DNA of 64,000 nucleotides. Origin: Mycolicibacterium canariasense (GTDB taxonomy: Bacteria > Actinomycetota > Actinomycetes > Mycobacteriales > Mycobacteriaceae). Shown here piece after piece: positions 45,299 through 53,065 of the stretch. Under the pieces are notes generated by a model, which did no database searches, had not been told where the DNA came from, and saw only the letters and a list, made by a program, of their open reading frames with translations. A program made the position numbers and the translations under genes. The stretch covers positions 1 through 64,000 of the forward strand of contig NZ_LQOL01000023.1 of assembly GCF_002101555.1 (NCBI RefSeq), read 5' to 3'. Positions within the stretch are counted from its first letter, which is position 1. The number at the start of each line of letters is the position of its first letter.

Positions 45299-46602
45299 CC
45301 CTGCTCGCCATCCAAAGCTGGAACGAGATCAAGGCCGACTTCAGCGTCAACTGGCTGATCTATCTGTCGATGCCGTTCGTGGCCGCTTTCGTCGGTTGGA
45401 GCACCAAGATCGTCGCGCTGGAGATGCTGTATCGGCCGCAGGAGTTCAAGGGCATCGGACCGTTCGGCTGGCAGGGCATCGTGCCGCGGCGGGCCGGCAA
45501 GGTGGGGTCCAAGACCATCGAATTGCTCACCCAGAACCTGCTCAAACCGGAGGAACTGCTCCAGAAGGTCGACGCCAAGGAAGCCGTCGAGGCGCTGCGG
45601 GAGCCGTTGACCGAGGCCGTCGACGAGATATCCCGCGATCTCGCCGAACAGATCCGCCCCGGATTGTGGGATTCGCTGCCCGAGGCCGCCCGGGCGGCCA
45701 TCAAGTCCCGGGTGCATGCCGAGACGCCACGGGTGGTCGAGAGCCTGCTGCGAGAAATGCAGTCGGATCTGCCGCGCTTCGTCGACGTCCAGTTCCTGGC
45801 CATCACCACCCTGGTGCGCAACAAGGACAAACTCAACAAGCTGATGCGCGGCCTCGGCGACAACGCCATGGCGTTCGTCCGGCGCAGCGGCATCTATTTC
45901 GGTCTGGCCATCGGCGTGGTGCAGATGGTGGCCTGGGCGTTGTTCCAGAACCCCTGGATCATGCCGGCGTTCGGCTTCGGCGTCGGCTTCATCAGCGACT
46001 ACATCGCCCTGAACATGCTGTTCCGGCCGATCCACCCGACCAAGTATCTCGGCTTCATCCCGTTCCAGGGCCTGCTGCACGCCCAGCGCGACACCATCAC
46101 CCGCGACTACGCGCGGATCCTGTCCGAGGACCTGTTCTCCGCCGAGATCCTGTTCGACGGGGTGCTCCGCGGCCCGGGCGCGGACAAGTTGTTCGCGCTC
46201 GTGGCCAAGGAGGTGGACGCCGCGATCGATGCGCAGACCGGGATGGCTAAACCGCTGGTGCAGTTCGCCGTCGGCACCGAGCGCTACAACGCCGTGAAGA
46301 ACAGCCTGGTGCACATGGTGCTGGAGAAGCTGCCGACGACATTGCACGAGGCGCAGGACTACGCCATGAACGCCCTGGACCTGGAGCAGACGATCATCGA
46401 CAAGATGAGCCAGCTCAGCAACGAGGAGTACGAGTCGATCCTGCGGCCGGTCTTCAAAGATGACGAACCGACCATGATCGCCGTCGGCGCCATCCTCGGC
46501 GGGGTTGTCGGCGAGATCCAGGTTCAGCTCATCGAGCACTTCGGCAACGAGCCGCCGCACGTCGCGCTGTCCGACCTGACCCGCATCGTGCTGCGGCAGT
46601 AG
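45283..46602 (+). CDS. DUF445 family membrane protein
   Basis: 439 residues. An N-terminal hydrophobic segment (LIYLSMPFVAAFVGWSTKIVALEML) carries the family's start motif with W-T/N-x-x-A-x-x-M. A central membrane pair (IYFGLAIGVVQMVAWALF; MPAFGFGVGFISDYIALNMLF) contains a second copy of the same pattern and is followed by RPIHPTKYLGF. The remaining helices are soluble. The C-terminal AVGAILGGVVGEIQVQLI is hydrophobic. Function of DUF445 is unknown. The start codon overlaps the last stop of the mini-ORF repeats, and its first 15 bases are the same as the repeat unit. Confidence 0.85.
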   Translation: MSTGETLLAIQSWNEIKADFSVNWLIYLSMPFVAAFVGWSTKIVALEMLYRPQEFKGIGPFGWQGIVPRRAGKVGSKTIELLTQNLLKPEELLQKVDAKEAVEALREPLTEAVDEISRDLAEQIRPGLWDSLPEAARAAIKSRVHAETPRVVESLLREMQSDLPRFVDVQFLAITTLVRNKDKLNKLMRGLGDNAMAFVRRSGIYFGLAIGVVQMVAWALFQNPWIMPAFGFGVGFISDYIALNMLFRPIHPTKYLGFIPFQGLLHAQRDTITRDYARILSEDLFSAEILFDGVLRGPGADKLFALVAKEVDAAIDAQTGMAKPLVQFAVGTERYNAVKNSLVHMVLEKLPTTLHEAQDYAMNALDLEQTIIDKMSQLSNEEYESILRPVFKDDEPTMIAVGAILGGVVGEIQVQLIEHFGNEPPHVALSDLTRIVLRQ

Positions 46603-46651
46603 GCCGGGAAATAAACCCGCGTTAGGCACCGTTGGACCGGGCGTCCCACCA

Positions 46652-46677
46652 AACTAAACTGATCGTACAGTTCAGTT
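46652..46677. promoter_or_regulatory. TetR operator upstream of the SDR-TetR operon
   Basis: Imperfect 26-base palindrome: AACT-N-AACTG, 6 bases, CAGTT-N-AGTT. It lies 27 bases before the SDR start. Likely site of the TetR protein encoded at 47536. Confidence 0.75.
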
Positions 46678-46703
46678 ATACCGAGAAAAGGCTGGTCACC
46701 ACC

Positions 46704-47546
46704 ATGAGCGTTTGGTTCATCACAGGAGCATCCCGCGGATTCGGGCTCGAGATCGCCCGCGACGCCCTGGCCCGCGGCCACCGCGTGGTCGCCACCGCGC
46801 GCGACACCACGGCCATCTACGACGCGTTGCCCGACGCCGGGGAGAATCTGTTGGCCGTCGCCCTGGACGTCACCGACGAAAGCCAGGCCAAGAACGCGGC
46901 CGAGGCCGCCGTGCAACGCTTCGGGCGGATCGACGTGCTGATCAACAATGCCGGCCGCGGACTGCTCGGCGCGGTCGAAGAGGCCTCCGACGCGGAGGTG
47001 CGCGCCGTCTACGACACCAATGTGTTCGGGCTGTTGACCGTCACCCGCGCGGTGACGCCGGTGCTGCGGGCGCAGCGGTCCGGCACCATCGTGAACATCT
47101 CCTCGGTGGGCGGCTTCGCAAGCTCCCCCGGCTGGGGTGTCTACACCTCCACCAAGTTCGCGGTCGAAGCCATCTCCGAGGCCATGCACGCCGAACTGAA
47201 ACCACTGGGCGTGCACGTCATGGTCGTCGAACCTGGCTACTTCCGCACCGACTTCCTGGACTCCTCGAGCCTGCACACCCAGCAGACCGTCATCGACGAC
47301 TACACCGACGGTCCCGCCGGGGCCATGCGCGGCCACGCCGGGGAACGCAACCACGACCAGCCCGGTGACCCGATCAAGGCCGCCGCCGCCATCATCGACG
47401 TCGTCGACTCCCCGGCGCCACCACTGCGGCTGTTGCTGGGCAAGGACACCATCGCCGCGGTCGAGGCCAAGATCGCGCTCGTGCAGGCCGAACTCGCACA
47501 GTGGCGCGCCGTGGCCGAATCGACCGATTTCGACGATGTCGCCTGA
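46704..47546 (+). CDS. short-chain dehydrogenase/reductase
   Basis: 280 residues from the ATG at 46704. ITGASRGFGLEIARDALARG at residue 5, NNAGRGLLGAVEE near 83, Ser in NISSVGGFAS near 135 and YTSTKFAVEAISE near 150. The longer C-terminal part (~75 residues past the Rossmann core) is of the classical SDR type used for oxidoreduction with NADP. Substrate unknown. The TetR gene overlaps its 3' end by 11 bases, and a palindromic operator lies upstream, so this is a self-regulated pair. Confidence 0.88.
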   Translation: MSVWFITGASRGFGLEIARDALARGHRVVATARDTTAIYDALPDAGENLLAVALDVTDESQAKNAAEAAVQRFGRIDVLINNAGRGLLGAVEEASDAEVRAVYDTNVFGLLTVTRAVTPVLRAQRSGTIVNISSVGGFASSPGWGVYTSTKFAVEAISEAMHAELKPLGVHVMVVEPGYFRTDFLDSSSLHTQQTVIDDYTDGPAGAMRGHAGERNHDQPGDPIKAAAAIIDVVDSPAPPLRLLLGKDTIAAVEAKIALVQAELAQWRAVAESTDFDDVA

Positions 47547-48138
47547 CTTCGTCCGCCCGACCGGCGCGCGCAGCGATCGCATCCATCACGCCGTCCTGGC
47601 CGCCACCGCCGAATTGCTCGACGACGGTGGTTTCCCGGCGGCCACCATGGATGCGATCGCTGCGCGCTCGGGTGCCAGCAAGGCCACCCTGTACAAGCAC
47701 TGGCCGTCCCGCACGGCGGTGGCGGCCGAGGCGTTCGGCACCATGATGGCCCAGGCTCTTCCGTTGCCCGACACCGGAAGCACCGTCGACGACCTGGCCG
47801 AGCAGGTGGTCCGGGTATCGGCGTTCTACGACAGCCCGCGGGGGCAGGTGTTCGCCCAACTGCTGGCGGCCTGCGCGGACGATCCGACCGGGGCGGCGTA
47901 TTTCCGGGAGTACTTCCTGCGCGGGCGGCGCGAGGCGATCGCCACGTTGTGGCAGCGCGGCCTGGACCGCGGCGACGCCGACCCGACGCTGGCGATCGAC
48001 GATGTCATCGACATCCTGTTCGGGCCACTCATCTTTCGCCGGATGACCGGGCATTGTGCACTCACCGAGCAGAATGCCCGGCGGTTGGCGCGGACCGCGC
48101 TGGGCGGTGTGCTGCCCAGCGCAGGACAGCCGCGCTGA
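47536..48138 (+). CDS. TetR-family transcriptional regulator
   Basis: 200 residues from the ATG at 47536, inside the SDR gene. HTH: IHHAVLAATAELLDDGGFPA, MDAIAARSGASKATLYKHWPSRTA in order. The C-terminal domain includes AYFREYFLRGRREAIATLWQRG, typical of the TetR_C_16-like subgroup. It is expected to bind the palindrome at 46652-46677. The 3' end overlaps the convergent membrane protein gene by 77 bases. Confidence 0.88.
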   Translation: MSPDFVRPTGARSDRIHHAVLAATAELLDDGGFPAATMDAIAARSGASKATLYKHWPSRTAVAAEAFGTMMAQALPLPDTGSTVDDLAEQVVRVSAFYDSPRGQVFAQLLAACADDPTGAAYFREYFLRGRREAIATLWQRGLDRGDADPTLAIDDVIDILFGPLIFRRMTGHCALTEQNARRLARTALGGVLPSAGQPR

Positions 48139-48874
48139 CCACACCGCCGACGATCAGGACCGCCGAACCGGCACCGGCGAGCGCGCCCAGCAGCCAGCCG
48201 GCCACCCCGGTGCCGACCACGAACGGCGGCAGCCACTCGATGACGCGCACCCAGGAGGGAACGTGCGCGTGGCCGTGCGCGATGGCCAACGCACGCTCGG
48301 GATACACGTCGTTGAACGCCACCCCGAAGGACAGCGCCGCCAGTTGCAGTGTCCAACCGGTCCAGAAGTTGTCGGTGTCGTGCCACAGCGCGTCGCCGAC
48401 CAGGCCGCCGGCCGCCGCGAAGGCGAACACGGCTGCCCAGACACCCGTGACCGCCATGTTGATCCGCACGAAAAGCGAAGTGCCCCAATGCTCGCGCGCC
48501 ATCCTGTGCCGTGCGTAGACCATCGTGTACGGCCGCCTGATCACCAGGGTGACCATGGCGTACCCGGCCAGCAGTGCATTGGTGATATCGCCGGACCACA
48601 GTTCCAGCCAAGCCTTGGTGGCGGTCGAGGCGAAAAACCCGATGATCGCCATCAGCACGAAGTAGCCGACGCCGAGGAATTCGATGACATGCACCGGGAT
48701 TCCCCGTCGCCAGCACATCACCAGCACCAGCACCGAGATCGCCAGCGCCCCCGATACCGCCAATTCGAAACGCCCCGGACCGGCCAGGATTGCCATCCAC
48801 ACCCACGGCGCGAGGCCGGAGAACGGCGAGTCCAGGAACCTGTCCCACAAGCGGGCACCGTGCTTGCCGAGCAT
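48062..48874 (-). CDS. integral membrane protein of unknown function
   Basis: 270 residues from the ATG at 48874. About six or seven hydrophobic segments: APWVWMAILAGPG, LAVSGALAISVLVLVMCW, FLGVGYFVLMAIIGFFA, ALLAGYAMVTLVI, VTGVWAAVFAFAAAGGLVG, WTLQLAALSFGVAF, and a last pair near the C-terminus. The sequence WRRGIPVHVIEF and RRPYTMVYARHRM resembles actinobacterial multi-pass proteins of unknown role. It is divergent from the lpqJ-like gene and overlaps the TetR gene tail-to-tail. Confidence 0.72.
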   Translation of the reverse strand: MLGKHGARLWDRFLDSPFSGLAPWVWMAILAGPGRFELAVSGALAISVLVLVMCWRRGIPVHVIEFLGVGYFVLMAIIGFFASTATKAWLELWSGDITNALLAGYAMVTLVIRRPYTMVYARHRMAREHWGTSLFVRINMAVTGVWAAVFAFAAAGGLVGDALWHDTDNFWTGWTLQLAALSFGVAFNDVYPERALAIAHGHAHVPSWVRVIEWLPPFVVGTGVAGWLLGALAGAGSAVLIVGGVVSAAVLRWAAHRPARSAPTAGHSAR

Positions 48875-48965
48875 TACGCCGACCCTAGGTCGGCATGCTG
48901 TGAAGTTACCGAGACGCGACGTAACGTTCCCGAAGCCGCGACATTGCAGCCGGTAGCCTCGACGT

Positions 48966-49520
48966 GTGGTCGGTAGGGGGATACGAGTGGCGGCATGCGC
49001 TGCCGCCGTCGTGCTGAGCCTGGGTGGTTGCTCCGACCTGATCAACGGCCATCCCACGGGGGCGCCGGATACCGACGGCATCGAACCGACGGTGCCCACC
49101 CCGCGGCCGAGCCGCAGCACCCCCGCGCCCCCGAGCACGCCGGCCCCGTCCAGCCCGGCCCCCACCGCCGCGCCGCCGGGTGCCGAGACCCTCGCTCCGC
49201 AGAACGGGTACGTCTTCATCCAGACGAAATCGGGGTTGACGCGCTGCCAGGTGTCCACCGCCGAGGTGGGTTGTGAGTCGCAGTTCCAGAACGCCCCGGA
49301 GGTGGACGGAGCGCCGGCCAACGGGGTGCGGTTGAGCGCCGACGGCGAAGTCCATTGGGTGCTGGGCAATCTCGGCGATATTCCGGCTGTCACGCTGGAT
49401 TACAAGACCTACCAGGCACTGGGTTGGACCATCGCGGCGTCAACGGAGGGCACCCGGTTCACCAACGACGGCACCGGCCACGGCATGCTGGTGCGGGTCG
49501 AGGGCGTGGACGTCTTCTGA
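48966..49520 (+). CDS. lpqJ: LpqJ-like lipoprotein
   Basis: 184 residues, GTG start at 48966, chosen because it gives a positively charged signal peptide MVGRGIRVAACAAAVVLSLG with lipobox LGGC. A GTG at 48987 would remove the charged part. A Pro/Thr/Ser-rich linker (PTPRPSRSTPAPPSTPAPSS) follows, then a C-terminal domain with CQVSTAEVGC and NGVRLSADGEVHWVLGNLG. Position next to the ini genes matches M. tuberculosis lpqJ (Rv0344c). Anchored outside the membrane; function unknown. Confidence 0.75.
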   Translation: MVGRGIRVAACAAAVVLSLGGCSDLINGHPTGAPDTDGIEPTVPTPRPSRSTPAPPSTPAPSSPAPTAAPPGAETLAPQNGYVFIQTKSGLTRCQVSTAEVGCESQFQNAPEVDGAPANGVRLSADGEVHWVLGNLGDIPAVTLDYKTYQALGWTIAASTEGTRFTNDGTGHGMLVRVEGVDVF

Positions 49521-49540
49521 TCCATGAGCGGGGGAATGTG

Positions 49541-50164
49541 ATGTCGGTGGCACGACGTGAACGCGCGGCCCTGGTCGCCACCATGCGCGAGGCCGGGCCC
49601 GACGCCCCGACCCTGTGCGAGGGCTGGACCACCCGCGATCTGGCCGCACACCTGGTGGTGCGCGAGCGACGCATCGACGCCGCGCCCGGCATCCTGCTGC
49701 CGGCGCTGGCCGGCTACACGGCCAAGGTGCAGGAACAGGTGACGGCGTCCAACGACTGGGCCGCCCTCCTGGACAAGGTCGCCGCCGGGCCGCCGGTGTA
49801 CTCGCCGTTCGCCCTGCTCGATCCGCTGGTCAACGTCGCCGAGATGTTCATCCACCACGAAGATGTGCGCCGGGCCGGGACATCCTGGGAGCCAAGGGCT
49901 CTCGACGATCAGACCGGCCGTGCGCTGACGCGGCAGGTGGCCCAGTTCGCCAGGATGACGCTGTCGAAGTCACCGGCCAGGGTGAGTCTGGCCGCGCCGG
50001 ACGGCAAGGTGCTCGCCGCCGCCGGTAGCGGCGCACCGGTGACCGTCACCGGCGAGCCGGGGGAACTGCTGTTGTTCGCCGCCGGCCGCGAACCGGCGCG
50101 GGTCACCTTCGACGGCGACGACGACGCCGTTGCCGCTCTGCGGGCGGCCCGCCGCGGCCTCTAG
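49541..50164 (+). CDS. TIGR03085/maleylpyruvate-isomerase-like metal-binding protein
   Basis: 207 residues. The DinB-like helical start RRERAALVATMREAGPDAPTL, CEGWTTRDLAAHLVVRERR with the metal-binding His, and MFIHHEDVRRAG with a second His-His pair match the mycothiol-dependent maleylpyruvate isomerase superfamily, TIGR03085 type. C-terminal SCP2-like region: VSLAAPDGKVLAAAGSGAPV and GEPGELLLFAAGR. It may use mycothiol, the actinobacterial thiol. GTG 49538 or ATG 49541 could start it; GGGGGA precedes both. Confidence 0.75.
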   Translation: MSVARRERAALVATMREAGPDAPTLCEGWTTRDLAAHLVVRERRIDAAPGILLPALAGYTAKVQEQVTASNDWAALLDKVAAGPPVYSPFALLDPLVNVAEMFIHHEDVRRAGTSWEPRALDDQTGRALTRQVAQFARMTLSKSPARVSLAAPDGKVLAAAGSGAPVTVTGEPGELLLFAAGREPARVTFDGDDDAVAALRAARRGL

Positions 50165-50174
50165 TGTTGAGCAC

Positions 50175-51113
50175 ATGGGAACAACCGACTTCCGCGTCTT
50201 CGTCGAACCGCAACAAGGTGCCACCTACGGCGACCAGCTCGCCGTCGCGCAGGCCGCCGAGAAGCTGGGGTTCTCCGCGTTTTTCCGGTCGGACCACTAC
50301 CTGGCCATGAGCGGCGACGGATTGCCCGGGCCCACCGATTCGTGGGTCACCCTGGGCGGTATCGCGCGGGAGACCTCCACCATCCGGCTGGGCACCATGG
50401 TCACCTCGGCCACCTTCCGCCACCCGGGACCGCTGGCCATCGCCGTCGCGCAGGTCGACGAGATGAGCGGTGGCCGAGTCGAATTGGGCATCGGCGCGGG
50501 CTGGTTCGAAGACGAGCACCAGGCTTACGCCATCCCGTTCCCGCCGCTGGGCGAACGGTTCGACCGGCTCACCGAACAGTTGCAAATTCTCACCGGCCTG
50601 TGGGGCACGCCCGTCGGCGAGACCTTCGACCACACCGGCAAGCACTACACCGTCAAGGACTCGCCCGCCCTGCCCAAACCGGTGCAGCGCCCGCTGCCGA
50701 TCATCGTCGGCGGCGGCGGCCCGAAGCGCACCCCGGCGCTCACCGCACAGTTCGCCGGCGAGTTCAACATGCCGTTCGCGCCGCTGGACAAGCTGACCGA
50801 GCAGTTCGGACGGGTCGGCGCGGCGGTCGACGCGGCGGGCCGGGCACCGGACTCGCTGGTCTACTCGGCGGCGTTCGTGCTGTGCGCCGGTCGCGACGAG
50901 GCGGAACTGACCCGGCGGGCGGCGGCCATCGGCCGCGAGCTGGACGAGATGCGCGGAAACTCGCCGACGGTGGGCACCCCGGCGGAGATCGCCGACAAGC
51001 TGGGCGGCTACCTCGACGCCGGGGTTCAGCGGGTGTACCTGCAGGTTCTGGACATGTCGGATCTGGATCACCTGGACTTCTTCGTCTCCGAGGTCATCGG
51101 TCAACTCGGTTGA
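50175..51113 (+). CDS. LLM-class F420-dependent oxidoreductase
   Basis: 312 residues. TIM-barrel luciferase-like fold: AAEKLGFSAFFRSDHYLAM near residue 25, GTMVTSATFRHPGPLAIAVAQVDEMSGGRVELGIGAGW in pieces near 75-110 (F420/FMN binding strand), and LPIIVGGGGPKRTPAL near 175. The mycobacterial members mostly use deazaflavin F420. The substrate is not determined. It follows the TIGR03085-like gene by 10 bases, so they are probably co-transcribed. Confidence 0.85.
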   Translation: MGTTDFRVFVEPQQGATYGDQLAVAQAAEKLGFSAFFRSDHYLAMSGDGLPGPTDSWVTLGGIARETSTIRLGTMVTSATFRHPGPLAIAVAQVDEMSGGRVELGIGAGWFEDEHQAYAIPFPPLGERFDRLTEQLQILTGLWGTPVGETFDHTGKHYTVKDSPALPKPVQRPLPIIVGGGGPKRTPALTAQFAGEFNMPFAPLDKLTEQFGRVGAAVDAAGRAPDSLVYSAAFVLCAGRDEAELTRRAAAIGRELDEMRGNSPTVGTPAEIADKLGGYLDAGVQRVYLQVLDMSDLDHLDFFVSEVIGQLG

Positions 51114-51147
51114 CCCGGCAGCCACCGGCACGGCGCGGTTACTATCG

Positions 51148-51558
51148 GTGCCCGTGACGGACGAGCGTAAGTGGCATGAACGCACGTCCACATTGGCCGC
51201 GGCCAGCCTCGCCGCGCTGGCGGCCATCGCGCTGATCGTCTGGGGCGCCCTGTTCGTCGCCCGTCAGTTCGATCAGCCGCAGCAGGCGCCGACGGAATTC
51301 GTCACACCCACCTTCTCGGACCGGTCGACGTCGTCGGCGACCACCACCACCGAGACCATCACCAGCACCAGCCCGCCGGCCACCACCGATATCAACGACC
51401 CCGACGCCACCACGTCGTCCGGGTCGTCCACGACGACTTCGTCGACGTCGCCGTCGCAGGGCCCGCAGACCCGCCGCCGGAGCACCGAGTCCAGCGATGA
51501 GCAGACCACCACCCGGCGGCGCCCACGGTTCAACGAGACCCGGACGCTGTATCCCTAA
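51148..51558 (+). CDS. small membrane-anchored Thr/Ser-rich protein
   Basis: 136 residues (134 if GTG 51154 is used). A short charged N-terminus is followed by one membrane helix (AASLAALAAIALIVWGALFVA) and a disordered extracellular tail rich in Thr/Ser (SSATTTTETITSTS) ending in RRRSTESSDEQTTTRRRPR. No enzymatic motif. Its stop overlaps the convergent iniC stop. It lies next to the ini operon, which also encodes envelope proteins, but a link is not shown. Confidence 0.65.
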   Translation: MPVTDERKWHERTSTLAAASLAALAAIALIVWGALFVARQFDQPQQAPTEFVTPTFSDRSTSSATTTTETITSTSPPATTDINDPDATTSSGSSTTTSSTSPSQGPQTRRRSTESSDEQTTTRRRPRFNETRTLYP

Positions 51559-53057
51559 CGCCCCATCGCGTGGTACTCCGCCACCAGCGCCTCCGCGCTG
51601 CGTACCGCGGCCCGGCAGGCCCGGGTGGTGAACGGATCGTTGAGCGGGTGATCGGCCCGCCGTCGCCAGCGCTGCGCGGCCGCGAATGCCGCCCGCGGCC
51701 CGTCGTACGGATCGTCGGGGCCCAGCCCCAGCCGGCTGGCCGGGTCGGTGCCCGACCCGCCGATCAGTCGGCGTAGCGACGCCATCTCGTCGTCGTTCAA
51801 AGTGGTTGGCCGGGAACGCAATTGACTCAGCAGCCGGAGTTCCTCGAACGGATGGGCATCGGCCAGCAGCGGATCGATGTCGGCGAGGATCTGCCTGCCG
51901 GCGTAGACCGGATTGACCTGGACGAACCGTCGCAGCGCCAGCAGTGCGGTGTGCGCCTTGAGTAGATCGGACCGCTGCGCGAACTGCTGGTCGATGACGT
52001 CGCGCAGCGCGATCAGCCCACTGCGCTCCAGCAGTTCGTCGGCCAGCGCCACCGAATCGCTGATCCCGGCGCGCAACACCGCGATGGCGATGCGGATGCC
52101 GAACATGCCGAACCGGTCCAGCAGGGCGGCGCGGGTCGCGGCGTCCACCGGTAACGAGCTGTCCTGTCTGGCGAACCGGTCCACACTCAGCATCGCCTTG
52201 GTGAGGTCGGCCGGTTCCACCGCGGCGAGCTTCTCCAGCGCGACGAACTCGCTCTGCCGCAACGTGCGTGCGGTCAGGGCCAGCAGGCCCGACACCGGGA
52301 TCACGGCCTGGCAGATGCCGGTCTTCTCCATCTCGGAGGTGAACCGGGTGGCCACCTCGCGGGCTGAGAGCATCGCATCGATCCGGCCGGCACCGATCTC
52401 GTCGGCCCGCGAGGCCACGCCGATGACACCCAGTGCGCTCGAGACCCCCGCCTCCCCGCCGACCAACTCACCGATCTGTTTGAGCAGCGCGATATCGGCG
52501 GCGTTGAGGGTGCGCAGCAGGAACACCACGGCGTCCACCCGGGGCACGCCGTCCTCGGGAACCAGCAGCCGCAGCGTGCGCGCCGAGACGTCGCGCGACA
52601 GTGACGAGGTGCCCGGCGTGTCGATGATCGTGGTGTCGACCAGCTCCGCGGCCGGCCACTGCACGTCCAGGTCCTCGATATCGCCCTCGTCCAGGCCGTC
52701 GAAGCTGAACGTCAACCCCCGGTCGTGCGGGTCCCTGGTGATCGGCACGTTGGAGCGGCGGCCGCCGCGGTGATTGGCGGTCACCTTCGGGGTCAGACCA
52801 TGCCGGAACCGGGTGACCAGACGGGTGGCCTCGGTGGCATCGGTCGGGGCGATCTCCTCCCCCACTAGGGCATTGACCAGAGTCGACTTGCCTGACTTGA
52901 GGGTGCCGGCCAGCGCGATGCGGATCGGCTCGTTGAGCCGGGCTCCGATCCGCTGGAGTTCGTTGTGCACGTCCGGCCGGTTCCGGTAGGCGGGGTCGGC
53001 CTGGTAGGCGCGGACGGTGCCGGCCAGGATCGCGCGCACATTATCGCTGGTGCTCAT
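51555..53057 (-). CDS. iniC: IniC, dynamin-like GTPase of the isoniazid-inducible operon
   Basis: 500 residues. G domain at the N-terminus: P-loop ALAGTLKSGKSTLVNALVG near residue 45, switch region ATEATRLVTRF, and DTPGTSSL near 145. The rest is helical without a clear membrane pair. It is the third gene of iniB-iniA-iniC. In M. tuberculosis the operon is induced by isoniazid and ethambutol, and IniC pairs with IniA, a membrane-remodelling dynamin-like protein. The gap to iniA is 8 bases. Confidence 0.9.
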   Translation of the reverse strand: MSTSDNVRAILAGTVRAYQADPAYRNRPDVHNELQRIGARLNEPIRIALAGTLKSGKSTLVNALVGEEIAPTDATEATRLVTRFRHGLTPKVTANHRGGRRSNVPITRDPHDRGLTFSFDGLDEGDIEDLDVQWPAAELVDTTIIDTPGTSSLSRDVSARTLRLLVPEDGVPRVDAVVFLLRTLNAADIALLKQIGELVGGEAGVSSALGVIGVASRADEIGAGRIDAMLSAREVATRFTSEMEKTGICQAVIPVSGLLALTARTLRQSEFVALEKLAAVEPADLTKAMLSVDRFARQDSSLPVDAATRAALLDRFGMFGIRIAIAVLRAGISDSVALADELLERSGLIALRDVIDQQFAQRSDLLKAHTALLALRRFVQVNPVYAGRQILADIDPLLADAHPFEELRLLSQLRSRPTTLNDDEMASLRRLIGGSGTDPASRLGLGPDDPYDGPRAAFAAAQRWRRRADHPLNDPFTTRACRAAVRSAEALVAEYHAMGR

Positions 53058-53065
53058 ACCGCCGA

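Noticed and set aside
45061..46629. Long minus-strand open frame opposite the DUF445 gene
   Set aside because: Low-complexity His/Asp/Gly-rich shadow of a well-supported membrane protein gene.
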